The translations under genes were made by a program, and so were the position numbers. The notes below the pieces were generated by a model, which saw nothing but the letters and a program-made list of their open reading frames with translations, was not told where the DNA came from and did not search any database. Shown here one piece after another: positions 47,469-59,976 of a DNA stretch of 64,000 nucleotides (position 1 is its first letter; every line of letters begins with the position of its first letter). The DNA is from Brachyhypopomus gauderio (Eukaryota > Chordata > Actinopteri > Gymnotiformes > Hypopomidae): the NCBI RefSeq assembly GCF_052324685.1, contig NC_135219.1:25113032-25177031 (forward strand), given 5' to 3'.

Positions 47469-47761
47469 TAACGCGCAGATCAGTAATGATAACTTGGCTG
47501 CTAAATGTATTCCTAGTACGATAGGGTGACCAAACGTCCGTAATTCACATCCTGTGAGGAAACGTCCTGGTTTTTAAATGACCTTCATTGGACCATTAAG
47601 ACTGGATTAAACTTTCGCGAATGGCCGTAGCGCGACTCCGCACGCGTTTATACATGATGCGTCACATTATTTGTGTTGTCCGCTTTCTGTGGTCGAAGAT
47701 AAATGCTTACAAGAAGCGCTGTGAATTGCGTCAACTGATGCAAGTTACGAACTACCGTCCA

Positions 47762-47870
47762 GGGGTGAGTTTCCCAAAACGTTCTTAGCGCCAAGTACTT
47801 CTTAACCTCGTACGTAAGAACGAGGTGACGAAGTACTTGGCACTAAGAATGTTTTGGGGAAACTCACCCC
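47762..47870. repeat. palindromic MITE, copy 2
   Basis: A 109-bp near-perfect palindrome from ggggtgagtttcccaaaac to gttttggggaaactcacccc. Related to 46551-46659 but with several arm differences. Confidence 0.92.
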
Positions 47871-48465
47871 AGAAAGACAATGTCGAAGAAAATCCAGCAG
47901 CTGTATGATGAGGAAAGAATTAAAACAGGTTATTGTGAAGAGTGCCACAAATGTGGCTCTGACTGGGGATCACTGGACCTCTGTTAGCAACAAGAATGAT
48001 CTTGGTGTGACAGCTCATATTATAGATGATGAAGATCCAGTCATTTGCTTTGAGCATGCAGAAGACCACTTCTAGGCACTATGAAGATGCCTATGGCAGA
48101 GGCCTGGGAAATTAAAGAAAGTCTACCATCTAAAATGGTATTAAAAAACATCTTCTGATTTACTTCAATTCTTCCAATATCCTGAGCAAAACTCCCTAAA
48201 TTAAACAACATTTTTGGTCAGAATTTCAAATGTTCTGAACTGTTTTCTGCACACTACACATATATTGGTCTTCGTAGTAGACTGGTGGAAAAATAAACAA
48301 GATGTTGAAGATTATGATTATGTTCATTGATTCATTCATCATTCAAACTTAAATTAATATTTCTCATGTTAAATACTGAAATGCGATTAAAATGCGATTA
48401 ATTTAGATTAATTAATTACAAAGCTTCCGATTAATTCGATTAATTTTTTAAATCGCGTCCCACCC

Positions 48466-48469
<4 letters not shown>

Positions 48470-48529
<60 letters not shown>
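48470..48529. repeat. (TA)n microsatellite
   Basis: Pure TA run between the ZBED-hAT end and the Tc1 element. TA is the Tc1 target, so this tract may have been the landing site. Confidence 0.95.
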
Positions 48530-50206
<1,677 letters not shown>

Positions 50207-50582
50207 TCTCTATGTAATTCTTATTCCGTGCTAAAGTTCTTGATGGTTGGTAATAGTAGTCCAGGGCCGCGGAGATACAGTTGTAGCAGGGGAGAATTTG
50301 GGGTGGTGAGAGGGAAAATTTGCTCTAAATGGGATCATATGTGACAGAGGAAATTGAAACATTTCTGCAGTGTGGCAGCAACTGCGGCATTAAATTATTG
50401 CAGCCTAGCTGAAAGGTCAGAACCAGAAGGTAACACAGACTTGGGAGCATTCTGAGACAATGGCATCCGTCAACAAACTGGAGTGACCATGTGCAGTGAC
50501 AGGATGACAGCACCAGTGCCCCAGTTTACCATAAAACCCTTCGCCCATGAACCCCTGGATCTGTACCTTTATCTAAGGGGGG

Positions 50583-51516
50583 ATATTAATTATCAAACGC
50601 TAAACTAAATGAGTAGGTTTTCAACCTAGACTTAAAGATTGAGACTGTGTCAGAGTCCCAGACACATTCTGGAAGGTTATTCCATAGTTGGGGGGCCTTA
50701 TAAGAAAAGGCTCTACCCCTGCTGTTACCTTATTAATTGTTGGAACTAATAAGAGGCCAGCACCCTGTGATCTTAGTGGACGTGGGGGTTCATAATAGGT
50801 AATAAGTTCCTGGAGATAAACAGGAGCAAGCCCGTGCAGTGCTTTATAAGTCAATAGATGAATTGTAAAATCAATACGGAATTTAACTGGAAGCCAATGC
50901 AGGGCTGATATTTTCTAGTTCTAGTCAGAACTCTGGCTGCGGCATTTTGAACTATTTGAAGTTTATTTAGATTCCTATTTGAACATCCTGACAGTAATGA
51001 GTTGGAGTGGTCTAATCTGGAGCTAAAAAAGGTGTGCACCAATTTCTCTGCATCATGCTGTGATGATGCATTTATTAACTTGGCAATGTTGCGGAAATTG
51101 AAGAGATAGAAACGCTATCCTAGTAGTATTATGTAGGTATTTATCAAATTATAGGTCAGAGTTGAGTATGACGCCGAGATATTAGATTTGGTATTTTCTG
51201 TCTTGCGGCCTTTGGGCCCAGAAGGAGAACTTCTGTTTTGTCCTCATTAAGTTGGAGGAAGTTTAGAGACATCTCAGCTTTTAACATCTCTTTTAACAGG
51301 CCTTAATTTTTCCTAAACTGAGTTTGTCATCAGGTTTGGCTGATATATAAAGTTCAGTGTCATCTGCATAGCAGTGAAAGTTGACACCATGTTGTTAAGT
51401 TGTTAATAACTATGCCCAATGATAGCATATATAATGTAAATCAGTGGGGAACCGTCAGGGCCCTCTACGCCCTCTCAGAGGGCCTAAAATATTCTTAAAA
51501 CATTTATATAAATAAA

Positions 51517-51561
<45 letters not shown>

Positions 51562-52200
51562 TCCAATCCAAATAATCCAATGATGTGTTCGAAATGGGTC
51601 TATAATTAGATAGCACAGTCGGATCAAGATTGGTTTCTTGATCAGAGGTTTGATAATTGCTAATTTACGTGATTTGGGCATGTGACCTGTTGTAATGGAT
51701 GAGTTAACTATAGTTAGAAGAGGTTCAGTTACAACTGGTAATACCTTTTAATAAATTTGAGGGAACTGAGTCTAGTGTGCAGGTAGTACAATTTAAGGAA
51801 GAAATGATTTTCTCTAATTCTGATTTTGGGAGTGGATGAAAAGCATCAAGCATCATTTTCTCCCGGTATGTAATTTAAATCAATATCAACCAAACCAGAT
51901 GACATACCAGTTGTATTGCTAATAAAGGGTTTTATATTTTGTCTAATATTCTCTATTTTATTATCAAAGAAATCTATAAATACATTACTAGTGAGGTTTA
52001 CTGGAATCTGAGGTTCTGTGCCTGCTTGATTTTTTGTAAGTTTAGAAATAGTATTAAAAAGAAATCTAGGATTGTTTTTATTATTCTCTATCAGTGAGGC
52101 TAAGTATACTGAGCGTGCTTTAGTGAGTGCCCGTTTGTATTCAATAATGCTATCCTTCCAGGCACAGTGGAATACTTCCAATTTAGACACCAACCATTAT
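50583..52200 (-). mobile_element. L2-like LINE reverse transcriptase remnant
   Basis: Minus-strand fragments include SRLDHSNSLLSGCSNRNLNK and LQIVQNAAARVLTRTRKYQP (51042-50920), YKALHGLAPVYLQELITYY (50850-50790), and upstream WKDSIIEYKRALTKARSVYL with RFLFNTISKLT (52193-52010). These are the conserved C-terminal and pre-RT segments of L2/CR1-group fish LINEs. The RT catalytic core is scrambled, and a low-complexity run (51513-51556, TA) interrupts it. Confidence 0.82.
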
Positions 52201-52286
52201 ATAAGGCCTTCCTCTTTATTTGCTAATATGCAAATCTCTTCTGTTTCATTTCCAGATGAAGTTGGATATGTTTTAATGTCATAGAC

Positions 52287-52610
52287 CAGGGGTAATCAAT
52301 TAAATCTTTCCGCGGTCCATTTTTGGCAGATAGCTCAGACCTTAGGTCCGGGTCCGTGGTGGCGAACGAGCCAGGGGGGGGGGTGCGAACGAAAGTTGTT
52401 GAGCGGGGGGGGATGTCGAACGTAACACTCAAATGGGTGGTAAACGTAACACTCATCTGAAAATAAATTCTCCGGTTTAAAATATAGTTTCCCGTTAAAA
52501 TTTTTTTGGCATTTGGGTCCGTATCCAGTTAATCAGGAATGTGATTGGGTCCGGACAGGACGGCGTTCGGGTCCGGATCCGGACCGCGGTCCGCCATTTG
52601 GTGATACCTG
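52287..52610. mobile_element. non-autonomous hAT element
   Basis: The ends CAGGGGTAATCAA and TTGGTGATACCTG are flanked by TCATAGAC (52279-52286 and 52611-52618). 324 bp, non-coding, with repeated ggtccggatcc-type motifs. Confidence 0.9.
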
Positions 52611-52962
52611 TCATAGACCAATGACTCATTGTTAGATTAGCCTGCAGTATGATCATAATAAACTGCATGAATAAATGTTTTTTTTTATCACGGACTGCAT
52701 CCTTCATCCTGCACCCTTGATGTGAATGAATGGGGTTATCTTTCCTCTCTCTGGCAGCTGCTGAAGGATGGCAGTGGTTAGTGCACTCTCATAATGTCCT
52801 TGAGTTTTGGGGAGATTTCCATTAGTCAGCCAAGCCATCTTTTGATCTCACTCCACAGAGATTGGAGCATCTTCTCTATATTTAATTTAAATTTAATTAA
52901 TTAAAAGTGAAGACTAGCAAATATTTTCCTATTTTTATATATGGAGATATCTACCTCTAAAC

Positions 52963-54050
52963 TAGGGTTGTCCCGATCCGATATTTGGATCGGATCGGCC
53001 GCCGATATTAGCAAAAAATGCGTATCGGTATCGGATCGGCAGGCACGAGAAAATGCCTATCCAGACTCCCGATCCAGTTTTTTTTTTATTCTGATCCGGG
53101 TTTTCCAGCGCACCCATTTAGATAATCCATTCCAGTTTTTGCTGTGGTTTTGCCAGTGAGAGGAAAATCCGGTCCGCATTTTCCAGCACACCTTGAGCAT
53201 AGAGTCTGCCCCGTAGCTCCATGGCATCTCGTACCGCTGTGTAAATTTGAAGTTATCTGTAAAAATGTCAGTTGTGTGGGATTATTTTACCTTAACGGAT
53301 GACAAAGACGAAGAGGTAGAGTGCAACATATGCCACAGTAAAGTCAAGCGTGGTGGTAAAGCTGTAAGAACTTTTAATACCACCAATCTAATCAAGCATT
53401 TAGCGAAATACCACCATAAACAACATGACGAGTTTCTAAAGAAAACCGAAGACAAAAAGAAAGGTCCTACACAACTAACACTGGCAGAAATTGAAGGGAG
53501 TGTATAGATGAGGATGGAGCAGCAAAGTGTGGAGTAGAAGGCATTTTGCTTTTAATTAGTTTACGATATGTACACGGATTTTTTTTAAGCTTTTGTTTAC
53601 ACTTGTTCAAGAGCACTGATGGATGTTAATGTTAATAGACTATTTGTTAATAGACTATTTTCCACTCAGGTTGTGTGTTTTGCTTTTTAAATATAATTTA
53701 CAATATTATTTGCACATGTGGCTTTTTAATCCTTGGTTTACTGATGCTATTTGTTTGTTGTTTAATATTTTGTCTATTTTGAGTTTATTAATTGCTAAAT
53801 AAACAGGTCAGTTTCTCCTTACCAACCATTGTGTATTATTCAAACACACCTAATTCAGCTGGCTACTTGTTATCAAGAGTAAAACGCTTTTCAACATGAG
53901 TTTGACAACAAAGTAAGTTGGCTAAATAACTTTAAACGTTAATACATGCTCGGATAGGCCGGTATCGGCCGATATCTGTATCGGATCGGAAGTGCAAATA
54001 AATATCGGTATTGGATCGGAAGTTCAAAAAGCTGGATCGGGACATCCCTA
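52963..54050 (+). mobile_element. hAT element encoding only a BED zinc finger
   Basis: The ends TAGGGTTGTCCCGATCC and GGATCGGGACATCCCTA are flanked by CTCTAAAC (52955-52962 and 54051-54058). Copies of gtatcggatcgg lie near both ends. The 1088-bp element has a single small gene and no catalytic domain, and aaataaac (53798) follows the gene. Confidence 0.93.
53265..53507 (+). CDS. stand-alone BED zinc-finger protein of a hAT element
   Basis: An 80-residue frame, MSVVWDYFTLTDDKDEEVEC, NICHSKVKRGGKAVRTFNTT, then NLIKHLAKYHHKQHDEF. It contains all BED elements: the VWDYF aromatic start, CxxC (CNIC), the Thr-Thr-Asn-Leu-Ile-Lys-His helix and HxxxxH zinc ligands (H in KHL and YHH). BED fingers bind DNA and begin many hAT transposases. 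Here the frame ends at EIEGSV with TAG, and the dimerisation and catalytic parts are absent. Whether the short form is expressed or merely a deletion remnant is open. Confidence 0.72.
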   Translation: MSVVWDYFTLTDDKDEEVECNICHSKVKRGGKAVRTFNTTNLIKHLAKYHHKQHDEFLKKTEDKKKGPTQLTLAEIEGSV

Positions 54051-54610
54051 CTCTAAACTGCTGCATAAGAGTTTACCATGACCTGCACAGACTTTTTTTA
54101 TTCCCTCTTGGTTTGACTGAGGGAAAGCAGCAGGAGGCCAGATGGGTGCTGTGTCATCTTTAATGTCCATTGTAACAAAAGGCAGGCAAAAAACCAGCTT
54201 ACCAGTGATCGAAGAAGGTTCGACACTTAACACAGGGTCACTATGAGTGAGAGAGTGGTTTTGTTGAGGTGTGTCTGTGAGTGGGCGTCTCCCCTGTGCT
54301 CTGGGACTGGCTTACCGTGACACACAGGTTCATTAGAACTTGAACCACTTGCACGCACAAACACTACATTCCCCGCAATGCAACGGTAGCCCGCAAAGTC
54401 ACTGCAGCGCACACAAGCGGCGAGGGTCATATATGTAATGCTGCAGGCCGGAGCCCCAGTGGGCGTGGGTAAAGGGCGGAGCATGTGTCAATAATTTTCG
54501 ACTGCAGCCAATCAGATGTTAGACTTTCGTTGTCAATCAATTTTTATTAAGCCAATTATCAGCCAGAGTTAGCTGTCAATCATTTTTTACTGCAGCCAAT
54601 CATCTTAACA

Positions 54611-55687
54611 TACTGGTTCCCAAACTTTTTCTGCCGTGCCCCCCTTTAGTAGATGAGAATATTTTTGCGCCCCCCCCTACAAACTCAAACGCATATTGAC
54701 CAGTGGTGTACTTAAAAAAATAAGTGAGGGTTCGCGAGTGTAAGTTGTTGAGGGGGGGGTGTGGTGGCTAGCTCCGCCCACCTTGCACGACCCTGCGCGA
54801 ACGGCGAGCGTCACTGCAGTGTTCTCCGAAACGATAGGTGGCGATAGGGGGCAGTGGAGAATAAAAAACCCCTGCAAAATCGGTGAAAGAACATTTTTAC
54901 CTGATGGTACAGCAGGCATCAAAATAAATAAATATATACACACACACTATATAGCGCGGAGCGCGCTGTCAATTCGCGAGGTCGTGCACCTCTCGAATTT
55001 TGTAACTTCGTGCGCACCGCGCCTCAGTGCAATGAACAAAGTCATGTTTGCTGGGTTCACACACCTTTATAAGGTGGAATTAAAGCACTTGTACATCACT
55101 TTAAATGTCCATTTCAATATTTCCCAGCACGATAAACTTAAATAAGTTAAATATTTATACATATACTCGAAATTATTCGAAATAATTCGCTTTTAATCAC
55201 ATTATTTATTGGTGGTTTATTGTCAAAACACCCAATCTTAACGTCTTCATGTTCTCTCATGTTTCGTCCTGGAATTACAAGAGGCTCATATTTGTTAACG
55301 TAATGCAAGAGAACTGTTCAATAAGACAGATATTTGTTGTGAAACGAAGTAGTTACAATTTCAAGCATTTAGCCTAAATTCCAGCACTTTCAAACCTGAT
55401 ACACAAAGCAACATTAAAATTCGTCATAAATGTTCCTTCCCCTGTTTTTGAGGGGTGTTTCTTTATACTACCACATATCGTTTCGGAGAACACTGCACGC
55501 GGAAAGTATAAACGCTTCCACCGGTCGCGCGAGGTAGGCGGAGTCACACGCTACGGTCACTCGCGAAAGTATAAACCAGGCTTTAAGAGTTTTTTCACGG
55601 ACACTAGCGCCGGTCGCGACGCAACCTTCCAAGCTTGTTTTACTTTCAAGCTCTGCGCCACCCCTGCCCCCACTTTGGGAACCACTG
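54611..55687. mobile_element. non-autonomous hAT element (family of 11556)
   Basis: The ends TACTGGTTCCCAAAC and TTTGGGAACCACTG are flanked by TCTTAACA (54603-54610 and 55688-55695). It shares ctgccgtgcccccctttagt with the element at 11556. Inside it carries copies of the shared module in both orientations (about 54790-54905 and, inverted, 55340-55590). Confidence 0.88.
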
Positions 55688-55909
55688 TCTTAACAGATCT
55701 CCCAAAAGAAGGCGGAAACTGCACGGAGAAGCCCTTTAAACAGAAGCATATGCCGCTCTTACATCAAAGTAGCTGAATAAAAACATTAGAAGAGCCATGA
55801 CTTTAGACATTTTTAAATCAAAGTTTAAAATACTTATCACTTGTTATTCTGGAATGGCACTTTAATGTTTTTTTTTTTTCCTTTATTGCACGTATTGCAT
55901 TATTTGTAC

Positions 55910-55963
<54 letters not shown>
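55910..55963. repeat. (TA)n microsatellite
   Basis: Pure TA run just before the Tc1 element at 55976. Confidence 0.95.
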
Positions 55964-55969
<6 letters not shown>

Positions 55970-55975
55970 CACATA

Positions 55976-57581
55976 CAGGACTGTCTCAGAAAATTAGAAT
56001 ATTGTGATAAAGTGCTTTATTTTCCGTAATGCAATTAAAAAAAATGATATGTCATACATTGTGGATACATTACAAATCAACTGAAATATTGCAAGCCTTT
56101 AATTGTTTTAATATAGCTGATTATGGCGTACAGCTTAAGAAAACTCAAAAATCCTATCTCAAAATATTAGAATATTTCCTCAGACCAAGTAAAAAAATAA
56201 AAAATATAACAGCAAAACAAAATCAAACATTTGAAAATGTCCATTAATGCACTCAGTACTTAGTTGGGAATCCTTTTGCACAGATTACTGCATCAATGCG
56301 GCGTGGCATGGAGGCAATCAGCCTGTGGCATTGCTGAGGTGTTATGGATGACCAGGATGCTTCAATATCGGCCTTTAGCTCATTTGCATTATTGGGTCTG
56401 GTGTCTTTCATCTTCTTCTTCACAATACCCCACAAATTCTCTATGGGGTTCAGGTCAGGGGAATTGGCAGGCCAATCAAGAACAGCAATGCCATGGTCAG
56501 TACACCAGTTACTGGTGGTTTTGGCACTGTGGGCAGGTGCCAGATCATGCTGGAAAATGAAAGCATCATCTCCATAGAGCTTTTCAGCAGATAGAAGCAT
56601 GTAGTGCTCTAAAATCTCTTGGTACACAACTGCATTTACTCTGGACTTGATAAAACACAGTGGACCAACACCAGCAGCTGACATGGCTCCCCAAACCATC
56701 GCTGACTGTGGGAACTTCACACTGGATTTCAAGCAACTTGGATTTTGCTCCTCTCCAGCCTTTCTCCAGACTCTGGCGCCTTGACTACCAAATGACATAC
56801 AAAACTTGCTTTCGTCAGAAAAGAGGACTTTGGACCACTCTGCAACTGTCCAGTGCTTCTTTTCCATAGCCCAAGTCAGACGCTTCTTCCGTTGTCTTGA
56901 GTTCAGAAGTGGCTTGACCATGGGAATACGACTATTGTAGCCCATTTCCCGGACACGTCTGTGAACAGTGGCTTTTGATACCTGGACTCCAGCTTCAGTC
57001 CACTGTCTTTGAAGCTCCCCCAAATTCTGGAAGCGGCTCTTCTTCACAATGTTGTTAAGGCTGCGGTCATCCCTCTTGGTTGTGCAGCGTTTCCTGCCAC
57101 ATTTCCCCCTTCCAACAGACTTTTTGTGAATGTGCTTTGAAACTGCACTCTGTGAACAGCCTGCTCTTTGAGAAATTTCTTTTTGTTTCTTACCCTCCTG
57201 ATGGAGGGTGTCAATGATGGTCCTCTGGACAGCAGTCAGGTCAGCAGTCTTCCCCATACTTGAGATTTAGTTTACTGAACCAAGCTGAGTGTTTTTCAAG
57301 GCTCAGGAAACACTTGCAGGTGTTTCGAGTTAATTAGACGATTCAAGTGATTAGTTGAATAGCCTACTAGGATACTTTTTCAAGATATTCTAACATTTTG
57401 AGATAGGATTTTTGAGTTTTCTTAAGCTGTACGCCATAATCAGCTATATTAAAACAATTAAAGGCTTGCAATATTTCAGTTGATTTGTAATGTATCCACA
57501 ATGTATGACATTTCATTTTTTTTTATTGCATTACGGAAAATAAAGCACTTTATCACAATATTCAAATTTTCTGAGACAGTC

Positions 57582-57584
<3 letters not shown>
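55976..57584 (-). mobile_element. Tc1-type transposon with long inverted repeats and intact gene
   Basis: The 1609-bp element has ends CAGGACTGTCTCAGAAAATT and complement, flanked by TA on both sides (55974-55975, 57585-57586). The inverted arms are long, about 205 bp (55976-56185 and 57380-57584), with the outer motif echoed near the inner end, the IR/DR arrangement known from Sleeping Beauty-type elements. The arms differ at only a few places. Confidence 0.94.
56253..57257 (-). CDS. Tc1 family transposase, full length, DD34E
   Basis: A 334-residue frame starting MGKTADLTAVQRTIIDTLHQ. The N-terminal helix-turn-helix (EISQRAGCSQSAVSKHIHKK) and a GRGKCGRKR linker are present. The catalytic residues are Asp in VLFSDESKF, Asp in FQHDLAPAHSAK and Glu in NPIENLWGIVKKK, with exactly 34 residues between the last two. 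MVWGAMSAAGVGPL is the Gly-rich strand. It ends KGFPTKY like other Tc1 proteins. No stop or frameshift. It is a different subfamily from the protein at 48906-49928 and related to the broken copy at 17637-18400. Confidence 0.95.
   Translation of the reverse strand: MGKTADLTAVQRTIIDTLHQEGKKQKEISQRAGCSQSAVSKHIHKKSVGRGKCGRKRCTTKRDDRSLNNIVKKSRFQNLGELQRQWTEAGVQVSKATVHRRVREMGYNSRIPMVKPLLNSRQRKKRLTWAMEKKHWTVAEWSKVLFSDESKFCMSFGSQGARVWRKAGEEQNPSCLKSSVKFPQSAMVWGAMSAAGVGPLCFIKSRVNAVVYQEILEHYMLLSAEKLYGDDAFIFQHDLAPAHSAKTTSNWCTDHGIAVLDWPANSPDLNPIENLWGIVKKKMKDTRPNNANELKADIEASWSSITPQQCHRLIASMPRRIDAVICAKGFPTKY

Positions 57585-57585
<1 letters not shown>

Positions 57586-57653
<68 letters not shown>
57586..57653. 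repeat. (TA)n microsatellite
   Basis: Pure TA run between the Tc1 end and the next element. Confidence 0.95.
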
Positions 57654-57654
<1 letters not shown>

Positions 57655-57656
<2 letters not shown>

Positions 57657-58249
57657 GGGTGGGCATAGATACATTTTTTTAATCTAGATTAATCTCACTG
57701 AAATCTTGTTAATACAGAGGGTGCATTAGACCAGGGGCTCATCTTCCTGTCTCCTGTCGCGGCGGCGACTCTTCCCCTGGGCTGCATCAGTGCTTGACCC
57801 AGTGTCAGCAGCATTAGCAAACGGGTGCTTTGTGTTTAAATGGTACTTCAGACTGGTAGAACTCCTACAATAAACTAATTCCACGTTGCATAAGGTGCTT
57901 TTGCAACGTAACTTTAGTTTTGTCAATGTCTCCATTAGGAAGCTTCTTAAAAATGAATTTTCCATGAAGCAAACCTGGCGACTTCGTGGCTGCATCCATG
58001 TAAGCACACGTGTGATTTGTTGTGTGTGGTAATTCACAGGTTTGAAAACTCGTTCTCGCCCCTACTGTGCAATTTGGTTAGGAATACAGCCGAGCTAAAC
58101 TATCAAGTTGAATGTCATCAGTTTGCTTACCTATTTTGACCCAGTTCCCAACCCAACTTTAAGAATTGATTAACGGTGATATTTTTTATATCGCCCGATA
58201 AGAGTATCACATTATCGAACGCCGTTAACGCTGATAATGGCCCACCACT
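57655..58249 (-). mobile_element. ZBED-type hAT fragment with BED finger
   Basis: The ends aggggtgggc and gcccaccact are inverted. A minus-strand frame (58037-57726) contains LCNVELVYCRSSTSLKYHLN followed by TKHPF, a BED-type finger, then a Ser/Asp- and Arg-rich tail. The first Cys of the finger pair lies in KSTLCNVE and the usual partner is not clear, so the finger may be incomplete. No transposase core. No matching 8-bp duplication next to the TA tract. Confidence 0.65.
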
Positions 58250-58570
58250 AGTTTAGAGATTTATAGGATTTGATGTATTCAAACGTCCTTAAAATCATAC
58301 ATTTATTACAGCTACATTCCTGTTATATAAATTTTTAATTGGCTCCTAGTTAATTTTGATCTTGTACTAAATAGGAATCATGGTTTGCTTTTAATATTTG
58401 TTTCTACTGGCGATAAGAGAAATTTTGCTCCAGCATGGCATGATTTTATTCAATATGATTACTTTTCCATGAAGTTTTAAATATTTCTGATTTACTATAT
58501 TGCCATTTATGCTCCAAGCTTTGTGCAGCTTATTTCAAACTATGTGTACCAAATGTTAGTTTGTTCTCAC

Positions 58571-59478
58571 TGTGACGGGCAGGCAGTGCAAAATAAAATG
58601 GGAGCGATCATGCCAAGTCTCAGGGAAAAAGGATGGTTTAATATAGAAAGTGCGCAAACCAAAAACCCGTGACTCGGTCCAAATTAAGGATATAATGACC
58701 AGCGGTCAGCTGGTACAAAGACAAGACATATATAGACAAACAAACGACCCTCAGGTGAGATGGATCACAGGCCCCACCCACCTGAGGGATGAAAACAAAA
58801 CAACAACAGGACAGCTGCCGCTGTGGATGGAGGCGACCAGTAGGGGGCCCGCCATACCGTGACAGTCCCCCCTACCAAGCCGCACTCCCCTCCACCGGGT
58901 GAGCATAACGCAGCAGCAGCACACAAAACAAAGGGGCGGGAGGGCGGGGACAAGGCAGGGACCTGCTCCCTGCAGTCCAGTAGCTGTAACACAAACACAC
59001 AGAGTAGCTCTTCCTCACTGGGCGGGGACAAGGCAGAGACCTGCTCCCTGCAGTCCTGGAGCTGTAACACAAACACACAGATAGGTTAGCTCCCCCTCAT
59101 TGGGCGTGGCCCTGGACCAACTGGGCCATCAATGAGAGGCCAGTGGTTGGCCCTGTGACCAACCACGCCTCAGTTGGTCACAGGGCCATCGCACCCTAGT
59201 GGGACTCTGACCGCTGAGCCCCCCATGGTGTGCGGATGGAGAGCAACAGTTCCCCACTCGTCCGTGGTGCCTGAGTGCACAGGGTGCCTCCCTGGGGCGC
59301 GGCTACTCCACCCACTAACCGCTCCCGGCCTGCCGGGTTGACTCATCAAAAGGTGGACTCCTCCACCCAACCCAGGAGCACCAGAGACCAGGGCCCTGGC
59401 AAATCCGCCACAGGAACACCCTGGTCACCCCGAGCTCGAAGGGGAGGGTCTCCTTCAGGAGAACCCCACGCTGTCCGG
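58571..59478 (-). mobile_element. 3' LTR and partial interior of a retrotransposon
   Basis: The LTR at 58571-58864 (TGTGACGGGC...ACCGTGACA) is related to the split LTR at 24933. On the minus strand ggtaggggggac directly precedes it, a polypurine primer, so the flank 58865-59478 is interior sequence rather than host DNA. That interior is GC-rich and repetitive (gacaaggcagggacctgctc and a near copy at 59026), with no recognisable gene. It ends where the mag-like element starts. Confidence 0.65.
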
Positions 59479-59694
59479 TGTTTCTTTCCACTCTCTCTCT
59501 GGTACGTATTTAATAAACGGACTGTTATTGCAATTCCTTTGCTTACTCTTTATTTGGAACAAGTACAAAACATTATAGAACTCATTAACATCTGGGCGGG
59601 GAACCCACTAGCCTGCTCTGCCCGCTGTGCGTGCGTTACACTCCAATAGGTCCGTAGTGAACCCTGAACCTCATTTAACAATGATATTGTTACA
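59479..59694 (-). repeat. 3' LTR of the mag-like element
   Basis: 216 bp. In coding orientation it starts TGTAACAATATC and ends GAAAGAAACA. The last ~40 bases match the partial right LTR at 63960-64000 apart from a longer (CT)n run there. aataaacgg at 59511 is on the opposite strand. Confidence 0.85.
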
Positions 59695-59976
59695 TCCCTT
59701 TTCTTTTTGTTTTCAGTAGGTTCCTTCACACTGTTGCTCATATCCCGTCCCGCACATTCTACAAAAAATACATAACATAATATCCATACATAACACTGTG
59801 TCTCAACCCTAAGAACTTCACGTAACTGTGGTTACTCTATATAACAAATTTTCTTACTTTTATCCTTCTCCAATAGAAAAACAAAAGAGAGTATATAAGA
59901 TGCTGTTTAAGGATTAATAAAACAATCTTTCCTCAACCCTCCCATTTTATTATTCTTTTCTTTTCTGTTTCAGTCT

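Larger units (their letters stand above)
44050..48467 (+). mobile_element. ZBED-type hAT transposon, old, broken by later insertions
   Basis: With the insertions removed, the host reads on +: MTEEATLVDGKFKYKKLSDG, then a BED zinc finger (CRKEFAYHRSTSTLRYHLDA plus KH), then SKKIQQLYDEER, and later VALTGDHWTSVSNKNDLGVT, a conserved hAT transposase block. Pieces lie at 44050-44071, 45954-46071, 47091-47153, 47469-47525 and 47871-48080. The right terminus at 48467 ends cgcgtcccacccct. The left terminus was not found. Most of the catalytic region is lost. Confidence 0.78.
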
